From positions 1 through 44,807 of the forward strand of contig CADADB010000020.1 in the NCBI GenBank assembly GCA_902786595.1: DNA of 44,807 bases, written 5' to 3'. This document shows positions 32,521 to 39,504 of this stretch, piece by piece. Origin of the DNA: an uncultured Bacteroidota bacterium (GTDB lineage Bacteria > Bacteroidota > Bacteroidia > Bacteroidales > WCHB1-69). The notes below the pieces were generated by a model that ran no database searches, had not been told where the DNA came from, and saw only the letters and a list, made by a program, of their open reading frames with translations. Within the stretch, counting starts at the first letter, position 1. Each line of letters begins with the position of its first letter. Made by a program: the position numbers and the translations under genes.

Positions 32521-33173
32521 GTGAATCAACTATAAAAGTAGTAGGCACCGGCCGTATTCATGTGGTGCCCGATGTGACACGGTTGGAAATTAGTATTGAC
32601 CGTGTGTTACAAAACTATGACGAGGCCTACGCCTGCGCAAAGGAAAACAGCTCTTGGATGGTTAAGATTTTGGAATACAACAAATTGCCTGGTACATTGG
32701 CTAAAACCATTCGGATGGACATTTCGGAACACAGTGAGGGCATCTACAAAGGTGGCCATTATGTGGGTTCGAAGAAGGAAGGGTACGACCTCAACCAGAG
32801 AATCAAAGTTGACCTTGGGATGGATAACGTATTGGTGAACAACATTGTGAAAGGTGTCGGCAAGTTTATTCAAGGAGCGCAGATCAGCATTGGATACACA
32901 CAAAGAGACCCTCGTCCCACACAGCTGAAGATGTTAGAACGCGCCGTCAAGGATGCACACGACAAAGCGGAGATTATGGCAAAAGCCGCCGGATGTGAAC
33001 TGGGCGAAGTGAAGGAGATAGAATATGGCGAGATGGAAGTTCACATCTATTCGGAGGCTCGTGCCATACACAATGCCGAAGAAGCTAAAGCCAGCACTGT
33101 TAACAGTCTCGACATCACCCCCGACGACCTGGCGGTCAGCGACAATGTGAATGTGGTGTGGTGGCTGAAATAA
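32517..33173 (+). CDS. SIMPL (DUF541) domain protein, apparently cytoplasmic
   Basis: A 218-residue protein matching the SIMPL/DUF541 family: IKVVGTGRIHVVPDVTRLEI at the start, then a pair of alpha/beta halves including ERAVKDAHDKAEIMAKAAGCELGEV and a terminal SDNVNVVWWLK. Most SIMPL proteins in Gram-negatives carry a signal peptide and form periplasmic oligomers. This one begins straight into the first strand with none. Coupling to the HIRAN gene by an ATGA overlap suggests that the products act together in the cytoplasm, which is inference. Confidence 0.85.
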   Translation: MSESTIKVVGTGRIHVVPDVTRLEISIDRVLQNYDEAYACAKENSSWMVKILEYNKLPGTLAKTIRMDISEHSEGIYKGGHYVGSKKEGYDLNQRIKVDLGMDNVLVNNIVKGVGKFIQGAQISIGYTQRDPRPTQLKMLERAVKDAHDKAEIMAKAAGCELGEVKEIEYGEMEVHIYSEARAIHNAEEAKASTVNSLDITPDDLAVSDNVNVVWWLK

Positions 33174-33269
33174 CGACATGGCGGGGGAGGCCTCGAATGG
33201 CAGCATTCCTTCTACAAATGAACAAATAAAAGTGGTTGTACACTATCATTGGAAAAACCTTCCTCATAT

Positions 33270-33452
33270 ATGGTCACCATGTTGCTGTGCGCAGCTGCAC
33301 CTTACATCTTCGTGGAGGTGCTTTGGGAATGGTGCGTCAAAGAGTACGGAGAAGGGAAAACGCTGTTTATCACCATAGCCATTCTGTTGCTGAAAATCCA
33401 CGATATCCTCGCAGTTTCCAAAGCGTACAAAGCAGCAAAAGAGATTTCTTAA
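33270..33452 (+). CDS. Possible small membrane protein
   Basis: An open frame of 60 residues in the 324-base gap between the SIMPL gene and mcrB. From the ATG at 33270 it predicts two hydrophobic helices, LLCAAAPYIFVEVLW and LFITIAILLLKIHDILAVS, joined by a short charged turn, and ends KAYKAAKEIS. It lies just before the mcrB promoter. No family is recognised and the ribosome-binding site is poor, so it may be spurious. A gene remnant is an alternative. Confidence 0.4.
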   Translation: MVTMLLCAAAPYIFVEVLWEWCVKEYGEGKTLFITIAILLLKIHDILAVSKAYKAAKEIS

Positions 33453-33459
33453 ATAATCG

Positions 33460-33468
33460 TATCTTTGC
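33460..33468 (+). promoter_or_regulatory. -7 box for mcrB
   Basis: TATCTTTGC, an exact match, 30 bases before the ATG at 33498. It rules out a TTG start at 33465. Confidence 0.65.
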
Positions 33469-33497
33469 CGCGTAAATTACTGACAAATAGACAAAGG

Positions 33498-35849
33498 ATG
33501 ATGGCGGATAATATAAATTTAATCAAACAGGAAAACGGAACTAGTAGCTGTGATAAGGACATGGAAATGCGGCTAATACAGGATTTGCTCAAACGCTATA
33601 AGGAGGCTTATCTGTCTGTCCCGTTAGATCACAATGGAGCCAACGAACTCTATAAGTGGCAGCTGATTACCGAATGTGAAGGGAAATCGGAATTGGATGT
33701 CATACAAAAGTTCAAGACAAAGAACATTGTGGATGTTCCGCGGGTTAATCAAGTGTTGACGGCATTGTCCAAAGACCAGCCTCAACAACTTGCCGATAAT
33801 TTCGCATTGTTGATGAATGAGGATGTTCCCTTGTCGGACAGATTGTCGGACTTCAAGAGTGCCATGGCTGAGTTGTGTGGTAACAAGTTTAACATGAAAG
33901 CCAATGACGAACGCACGGCGTCTGCATTTTTGGCTTGTTGGAATCCGAACAAATATACGTTCTATAAAGACGAAATCTATCAGAATTACTGCAGCTATAT
34001 TAATGAACCGACACAAAAGGCCGGGAATAAATACCCGCATTACCTGCAAATGCTCGAAACGTTGGTGCAAGCAATCCAGCAAGACGCGGAATTACTTGAC
34101 AAATTTGCCACTGAAACAGATGGAATGCTGCAGAGCGATTTGTTGATTGCTCAAAACATACTCTGGCAAATGAAAGATATGATAACTAATGATGTCAAAC
34201 ACTATTGGCTATATGCTCCTGGTGATAATGCAACGTTTTGGGACGACTTTTATGATTTGGGGATTATGGCAATTGGCTGGGATGAAATTGGCGATTTATC
34301 GAAATATGGGAAGAAAGCCGATATTAAAAACAAAATGATAGAAGTCTATGGAGCAAAAAATGGTTCAAAAGCATATATGAATTATGTTCAATGTACATGG
34401 GACTTCGTATACGGTATGAGCATCGGAGATGTGGTTTTTGTTAAACAGGGTTTGTCTAAAATCTTGGGATACGGAATAGTAACATCAGACTATTATTTTG
34501 ATGATGATCGAGAAGAATTTTGCAATGTTCGAACTGTAAATTGGAAGCAAAAAGGTGTTTGGGCTCATCCGGGACAAGCTGTACAAAAAACCTTGACAAA
34601 TATTACGCAATATACAGATTATGTTGAAAAATTAAAATTGCTCTTTATGAATACCGATATTATTCAATTCAAGAATATCCTTTCTTTCAAGAAAAACATC
34701 ATCCTCCAAGGCGCACCCGGCACAGGGAAAACATATAACACTGCAGCTTTGGCGTTGGCAATTTGTGGCGAGCAAATTCCTGATGATCATAGCGAAGTGA
34801 TGCGTCGATACGAAAAACTCCAAAAAGAAGGTAGAATCGGCTTTGTTACTTTCCACCAATCGATGGATTATGAAGACTTTGTAGAGGGGATAAAACCGAA
34901 GACGGAAAACGGGATGGTGTCGCATGAAGTTGAGGACGGGATTTTCAAGCTTATTTCTAATAAGGCACAAACAAAACAAGGGTCGGATATTTTGGACTGT
35001 ATTGATAAATACATTCATTCGATTGAAGGATATGCTAACAAGAAACTCATCCCAACAATAACGGGACGTTCCTCTTTATATGTTTGGTGGAACAAGGGGA
35101 ATTCCACTTTAAGTACAAGAAGCTCCATATCATCTTCATCCAAAGATCCAGAATATTCTCCATCGCCAATTAATATTGAAAAGTTAAAGATGCAAGCAGT
35201 GGGCGAAGGAATGGAAAACAACTGGCCAACATACGCCCAAGCTATTATCAATGCGGTGAAAAATGAATACAGAAATGAATTGGAGGATAGCGATTCAACT
35301 ACGCCTTACGTACTCATCATCGACGAAATCAACCGCGGCAACGTGTCGAAAATCTTCGGGGAGCTGATCACGCTGCTGGAGGCGGACAAGCGTATCGGGG
35401 GCGACCATCCGATAAGAGTCACGCTGCCTTACTCGAAAGAGTCGTTCGGGGTGCCGTCGAACTTGTACATCATAGGCACCATGAACACCACCGACCGCAG
35501 CGTGGGCAATATCGATTATGCAGTGCGCCGCAGGTTCGCGTTCGCTACATTGAAAGCAGACAGGGAATTGGTCGAGCAAAACTCTATACTAGAAGCTGTT
35601 ACATTGTTTGATGCTGTGGGGTCTTTCATCAAGAAGCACCAGATTGACATGGATTTCGAGGATCTGATGGTTGGGCACAGCTATTTCTTCGCCAAAGACG
35701 AATATGAACTGGAACTAAAGTGGCAGTATGAGATTTTGCCTTTGTTGAACGAATACATCAAGGACGGTATCATCAATGCGAAACTAATTAGCACTGATAT
35801 GACTATCGCTGATTTTGTCGGAGAATGGTATCCTGCGTCGGCTCAATAG
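33498..35849 (+). CDS. mcrB: McrB-type AAA+ GTPase with N-terminal EVE-like region
   Basis: A 783-residue motor subunit of a type IV, modification-dependent restriction system. The start is one of two tandem ATGs, with AAAGG directly ahead of the first. Residues 1-215 are a helical region I do not recognise. About 225-370 look like an EVE/PUA-type modified-base reader: YWLYAPGDNATFWDDF, GIMAIGWDEIGDLSKY, IGDVVFVKQG and ILGYGIVTSDYYF. The AAA+ core has Walker A QGAPGTGKTYNT near 404, FVTFHQSMDYEDFVEGIKP, Walker B LIIDEINRGNVSKIFGEL near 604, and MNTTDRSVGNIDYAVRRRF near 662, matching McrB. By eye, GC content is low in the reader region and high around Walker B, as in a mosaic or transferred gene. 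Confidence 0.9.
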   Translation: MMADNINLIKQENGTSSCDKDMEMRLIQDLLKRYKEAYLSVPLDHNGANELYKWQLITECEGKSELDVIQKFKTKNIVDVPRVNQVLTALSKDQPQQLADNFALLMNEDVPLSDRLSDFKSAMAELCGNKFNMKANDERTASAFLACWNPNKYTFYKDEIYQNYCSYINEPTQKAGNKYPHYLQMLETLVQAIQQDAELLDKFATETDGMLQSDLLIAQNILWQMKDMITNDVKHYWLYAPGDNATFWDDFYDLGIMAIGWDEIGDLSKYGKKADIKNKMIEVYGAKNGSKAYMNYVQCTWDFVYGMSIGDVVFVKQGLSKILGYGIVTSDYYFDDDREEFCNVRTVNWKQKGVWAHPGQAVQKTLTNITQYTDYVEKLKLLFMNTDIIQFKNILSFKKNIILQGAPGTGKTYNTAALALAICGEQIPDDHSEVMRRYEKLQKEGRIGFVTFHQSMDYEDFVEGIKPKTENGMVSHEVEDGIFKLISNKAQTKQGSDILDCIDKYIHSIEGYANKKLIPTITGRSSLYVWWNKGNSTLSTRSSISSSSKDPEYSPSPINIEKLKMQAVGEGMENNWPTYAQAIINAVKNEYRNELEDSDSTTPYVLIIDEINRGNVSKIFGELITLLEADKRIGGDHPIRVTLPYSKESFGVPSNLYIIGTMNTTDRSVGNIDYAVRRRFAFATLKADRELVEQNSILEAVTLFDAVGSFIKKHQIDMDFEDLMVGHSYFFAKDEYELELKWQYEILPLLNEYIKDGIINAKLISTDMTIADFVGEWYPASAQ

Positions 35850-35871
35850 CAGAGGAATATGACAGAGAACA

Positions 35872-37176
35872 ATGGATAACAAGCCGAAAGATATTATCCT
35901 ATTGCAGGAGCACCAACCTTTTGCCAATCCAAGCGGATATGGCAATGGGCTTGATTATACCAGTAAGATGGAATATCTTTATGGGCTGAATCTGAAATTT
36001 CAGGAGACGGGCTTTCTCAAAGAACCGAAATTTTTAGGAATCAACGATTGGACCGCTTCCTATTTCATCGGGGCCGCATGGCTCATTCCTGACGAACTTG
36101 CCGTGGTGGTCACACCGAAACTGCCAGACGTCGATTTCGTTCAGATGTTCTTGGCGGCTTTGGAAGTCGATACGCAAAAAGAATCGAACTATTTTGCCCA
36201 ATGCTATGGCATTCAGTTCGATGAACCTCAAATCGAAACTCACGAAGAACTTAATCAACTGACACCCCTGTTGGTGTTGCATTTTATCTCCCTGTTGGAA
36301 CGGTTGGTGAAGCATGGCTTGAAAAAGGACTATCTCCTTCACGAAGAGAATCTGAAAGCCAAGGTCAAAGGCCGGATTCTGTTCGGCAAGCACCTCAAGA
36401 CCAATGTGTTCCAGCAACGTAGTGATCGAATATACTGCCAATATCAGGAATATACGGACGACATTCCTGAAAACCGCCTGCTGAAAAAGGCCCTGCTCTT
36501 TTCCGAACGCATCCTCGACAGATGTGATAGTCTGAAAAGACAGTCCCAATACCCTGATGTCCAGTTGCGATTGAATCGTTTGAAGGCCTCATTTAGCCAT
36601 ATATCTGATGATATTGAGCCGTATCAGGTGCAGAAGTTGTCATCCAATAAGTTGTTCAAAGGATATAAAGAGGCGATAAAGGTGGCAAAGATGATTCTGC
36701 GCCGTTTCGACTACTCCATTCGCGAGGCGAGTTCCGAACAACATTTCACCCCGCCGTTTTGGATTGACATGGCGCGGCTGTATGAGATGTGGGTGTGGAA
36801 ACAGTTACAAAATAGCAGCATATATCCAGTATTGTTTCAAGAAGTTGGTTCATATAGAAGGCAAGTCGCCGATTTTGTCATTAAAGAAGAGAAGCTGATT
36901 CTTGATGCCAAGTACAAACCCAATTATACGAATGAAAATTGGGTTGACGTTGAAGACATCCGTGAGCTGAGTGGAAATGCACGCGATGAGCGATTGCTAC
37001 CAAATTTGCCGGAGGACTATTCTCCACGTTGCATTATCATCTATCCAGGCAACACCGATGAATTGAAACCGGAATCAGATATTTTATTTGAACAACAAGG
37101 TAAGAAGATACCCCATTACCGCAACTTTTTCAAAATCAGTGTGCCGTTGCCCATTTACAACAATGAACACAAATAA
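35872..37176 (+). CDS. mcrC: McrC-type nuclease subunit
   Basis: A 434-residue partner of McrB. The N-terminal half contains the McrC stretches LLVLHFISLLERLVKHGL and KVKGRILFGKHLKTN. The C-terminal half has WIDMARLYEMWVWKQL, then a PD-(D/E)xK nuclease core VADFVIKEEKLILDAKYKPN at about residues 328-350. There the aspartate of ADF and the D-x-K of LDAKYK form the metal site. Together with McrB it would cleave DNA carrying modified cytosines. It starts 22 bases after mcrB stops, in one transcript. No terminator is evident in the 148-base gap to the convergent sigma operon. Confidence 0.9.
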   Translation: MDNKPKDIILLQEHQPFANPSGYGNGLDYTSKMEYLYGLNLKFQETGFLKEPKFLGINDWTASYFIGAAWLIPDELAVVVTPKLPDVDFVQMFLAALEVDTQKESNYFAQCYGIQFDEPQIETHEELNQLTPLLVLHFISLLERLVKHGLKKDYLLHEENLKAKVKGRILFGKHLKTNVFQQRSDRIYCQYQEYTDDIPENRLLKKALLFSERILDRCDSLKRQSQYPDVQLRLNRLKASFSHISDDIEPYQVQKLSSNKLFKGYKEAIKVAKMILRRFDYSIREASSEQHFTPPFWIDMARLYEMWVWKQLQNSSIYPVLFQEVGSYRRQVADFVIKEEKLILDAKYKPNYTNENWVDVEDIRELSGNARDERLLPNLPEDYSPRCIIIYPGNTDELKPESDILFEQQGKKIPHYRNFFKISVPLPIYNNEHK

Positions 37177-37324
37177 AAAGGCGCTTCCTTATACCCCTTT
37201 AGTTCGTAGTGCGAGTTCCGCCCGCCAGAAGACAATGGCAAGGTGACGACTTATTCTCCGCAAAAATGCGGCGAATAAAACTTGTTTTCACCGCACCGAC
37301 CCTCACCAAACCTCTCCACGATGC

Positions 37325-37702
37325 TCAAATGTGCGAAACTTCACAGATCTTCCGCACCAATCCCGTGATACACCAGCTCGCAAAGCATATAGCCAGTAGC
37401 AGCAGCACTTTCAGGAGCAGCGAGAACGCGGGGAAGGACACCCCAACAGAGGCTGTCTGCGTCGGTAACAGCCATTGCGGGTGCAACAGCACGAGCACGA
37501 TGCCGATGGCGCCCGTGACGATGCCCGAAATGAACACGGCCACCATCATCCGACGGTAACGTCTCGTCTGCGCTTCACGATACCGTTTTGCGTATTCCGC
37601 CGCCTCCAACTTCTTGGAAAGCTTCTCCAAATATTCGTTGCGGTCGCCCATGTCCGGCTGGTACTGGGCGAAAAGGTCTTCTATGGTGGTTTTCTCTTTC
37701 AT
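37325..37702 (-). CDS. Membrane protein coupled to ECF sigma factor
   Basis: A 125-residue protein with a charged, helical cytoplasmic start (MKEKTTIEDLFAQYQPDMGD, residues 1-50) and two or three transmembrane helices (about 52-72, 90-112). Its ATG overlaps the sigma-factor stop by four bases (ATGA), a typical anti-sigma arrangement. The short N-terminal cytoplasmic part followed by membrane helices resembles small anti-sigma-like proteins of Bacteroidota, but I see no zinc-binding or FecR domain. The anti-sigma role is inferred from position only. Confidence 0.75.
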   Translation of the reverse strand: MKEKTTIEDLFAQYQPDMGDRNEYLEKLSKKLEAAEYAKRYREAQTRRYRRMMVAVFISGIVTGAIGIVLVLLHPQWLLPTQTASVGVSFPAFSLLLKVLLLLAICFASWCITGLVRKICEVSHI

Positions 37703-38178
37703 CGTTCCAAAATTTGTTTAAGTTTAACTCTCCCTCTTGAAAGCTGCTGCTTCACAGCCAATTGGGAGCCTCCCGTGATTTTCGCAATCTCCTTCACGGA
37801 GTAGCCGCTGACGTAGAACAGCAGGATGGCGCTCTTCTCCTTCAGCGGCAGCGTGCCGATAGCCTCGTACAGCTCCTGGTATTGGAAGGCATCGTCGGCA
37901 CGCGGGCCGCCCGGCATCTGCTCCGCCGCGTCCAAGTCCGTCCGGCGGTTCCACCCGGACCGCTGGTGGTCGAGGAAGGTGTTGTAGGCGATCTTGAACA
38001 GCCACGTGGAGAACTTGGCCCGCTCCACGAACCGCTCCATCGCGATGTACGCCTTCACCATCGCCTCCTGCGCGATGTCCTCCGCCTCCATCCGGTCGCC
38101 CTCACACAGGGCAAGCAGGAATCTCCGCAAAGACTCCTGCTCCTCCGAAATTAAGGCTATGAATTGTTCTCGTGTCAT
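37699..38178 (-). CDS. ECF RNA polymerase sigma factor
   Basis: A 159-residue sigma-70 family factor. The start at 38178 gives MTREQFIALISEEQ, a normal ECF start, and makes an ATGA overlap with the upstream gene. A longer frame upstream would overlap that gene's coding region. Region 2 contains DIAQEAMVKAYIAMERF and FSTWLFKIAYNTFLDHQR. Region 4 contains LPLKEKSAILLFYVSGYSVKEIAKITGG and a recognition helix, VKQQLSRGRVKLKQ. It probably directs a stress or envelope regulon under control of its two coupled membrane proteins. Confidence 0.92.
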   Translation of the reverse strand: MTREQFIALISEEQESLRRFLLALCEGDRMEAEDIAQEAMVKAYIAMERFVERAKFSTWLFKIAYNTFLDHQRSGWNRRTDLDAAEQMPGGPRADDAFQYQELYEAIGTLPLKEKSAILLFYVSGYSVKEIAKITGGSQLAVKQQLSRGRVKLKQILER

Positions 38179-38645
38179 TCGGAGATCTTTTGCTCGGCAA
38201 TCCGTTTTTCTTCGGCCTCCAACTCGTTGCGGAGGACCCTCTTGCTTACAAAGTAGTAGATAAGGAACGCCAAGCCTATGGCCATTATCACGCCGCCGCA
38301 AAAGAGTCCTATCGCTTTCGAGCCAAACGAAACCATCCCCATTAGGTGGAGGACTAAGATGACCAGTCCCATAAGCGTCATCATCAGGCCGCCGTATAGA
38401 TTTTCCAACAACTTTTGTTTCAATGTTTTGTTATTGGTTTCCTGCGACATGTTCAGCTTGTTCATCACCTCAACTGGGTCAAGATCCGGATTTTTCTCCA
38501 ACAAGGCCATCAAAACCTCCGTCTTTTTGTCGATTTCGTGGTTTTTGCGTTTATTAATCAACCATATAACCATCAAGGGCAGCACCACGCAACAGCCGAT
38601 TACTACGATGACTATCATTATGATTCCAAAAATATCTTCACTCAT
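38175..38645 (-). CDS. Membrane protein upstream of sigma factor (DUF6249-like)
   Basis: A 156-residue protein with a transmembrane helix near residues 8-29, a charged middle (HEIDKKTEVLMALLEKNPDLDPVEVMNKL), two further helices at about 85-132 and a charged tail. The layout fits the DUF6249 group often found beside sigma factors in this phylum, but I recall that group only loosely. Its stop overlaps the sigma start in an ATGA. It heads the three-gene operon and is divergent from hypB. I see no clear -7 box for it. Confidence 0.75.
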   Translation of the reverse strand: MSEDIFGIIMIVIVVIGCCVVLPLMVIWLINKRKNHEIDKKTEVLMALLEKNPDLDPVEVMNKLNMSQETNNKTLKQKLLENLYGGLMMTLMGLVILVLHLMGMVSFGSKAIGLFCGGVIMAIGLAFLIYYFVSKRVLRNELEAEEKRIAEQKISE

Positions 38646-38749
38646 GACTTTAATTTTTTAAGGTTATATTTTTCCGTTAATTACCGAATCGATTCAACCA
38701 TTAAACGAACGAATGGGGCAAAAGGTGACATTTGAGGCGAAAAAAATTG

Positions 38750-38758
38750 TACCTTTGC
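38750..38758 (+). promoter_or_regulatory. -7 box for the hypB cluster
   Basis: TACCTTTGC after an A-tract, 24 bases before the hypB ATG, with TTTG at 38731-38734 as a possible -33 element. It is the only clear promoter for the five-gene cluster. Confidence 0.7.
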
Positions 38759-38781
38759 ACCCGAAATATGAAATAGGGTAA

Positions 38782-39441
38782 ATGAACGAGGTAAAGGTTA
38801 TCGAAATCAAGAAAAGCGTCTTTGCTGAAAATGAGAAAGATGCTGATGCTCTTAGAGTTGAATTGAAAAACAAAGGGGTGTGTCTCCTCAATTTGATGTC
38901 TGCGCCCGGAAGCGGCAAGACCACCACTCTTATCCAGCTAATTAACAGAATCAAAGACAAGATTCGCGTATCCGTGATGGAAGCCGACATCGACAGCGAT
39001 GTGGATGCGGTGAAAATCAAGGAGGCCACTGGCGTGCCTTCCATTCAGCTGCACACCGGCGGCATGTGCCACCTTGACGCGGAGATGACCCGCCAAGGAC
39101 TCGACAACCTTGACCTCGAAAACACCGACCTCGTCATCCTCGAGAATGTCGGCAACCTGGTTTGCCCCGCCGAATTCGACACCGGCGCCACCTGCAACGC
39201 GATGATCCTTTCCGTGCCCGAGGGCGACGACAAACCCCTCAAGTACCCCCTCATGTTCACCGTCTGCGACCTCGTCATCATCAATAAGATGGACGTGGTG
39301 CCCTACTTCGATTTCGACATCGAACGCTGCAAAAAGTACATCCACCTGCGCAACCCCAAAACCCAAATCATCCCCGTTTCCGCCAAAACCGGCTACGGAA
39401 TCGACAACCTTGCCGAATGGCTTCTAAAACAACTTCCTTAA
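38782..39441 (+). CDS. hypB: HypB-type nickel-insertion GTPase
   Basis: A 219-residue SIMIBI-class GTPase that helps load nickel into enzymes. The P-loop SAPGSGKTT lies at residues 40-48. The G-domain metal site is intact: C96 and H97 in GGMCHLDAEMT, and C128 in ENVGNLVCPAEFDTG. INKMDVVPY is the guanine-specificity motif and PVSAKTGYGI the G5 region. It lacks both the N-terminal high-affinity CxxCGC motif and a histidine-rich tract, so it is a minimal HypB. The last codons and stop lie inside a 39-bp dispersed repeat. A 63-base gap leads to the large flavoprotein gene, with hypA beyond it. No nickel enzyme is in the window. Confidence 0.93.
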   Translation: MNEVKVIEIKKSVFAENEKDADALRVELKNKGVCLLNLMSAPGSGKTTTLIQLINRIKDKIRVSVMEADIDSDVDAVKIKEATGVPSIQLHTGGMCHLDAEMTRQGLDNLDLENTDLVILENVGNLVCPAEFDTGATCNAMILSVPEGDDKPLKYPLMFTVCDLVIINKMDVVPYFDFDIERCKKYIHLRNPKTQIIPVSAKTGYGIDNLAEWLLKQLP

Positions 39442-39472
39442 GCAGCCCCGAAGGGGCAAGAGCTCGGTAGCC
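39434..39472 (+). repeat. 39-bp dispersed repeat, copy 2 (contains the hypB stop)
   Basis: Runs from the final Leu-Pro codons of hypB through its TAA stop into the gap. It differs from copy 3 (43089-43127) at one base and contains a GCCCCGAAGGGGC hairpin without a T-tract. Confidence 0.9.
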
Positions 39473-39504
39473 GTCATTACAAAAGTCACCAAACATATCG
39501 TAAT

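Noticed and set aside
33178-33378. A 66-codon frame starting ATGGCGGGG after the SIMPL gene
   Set aside because: Low hydrophobic order and no motif. The overlapping frame from 33270 looks more protein-like.
38646-38781. Promoter for the sigma-factor operon in the hypB divergent gap
   Set aside because: The closest minus-strand match, TCACCTTTTGC, does not fit TAnnTTTGC and its spacing is poor, so it is not listed.
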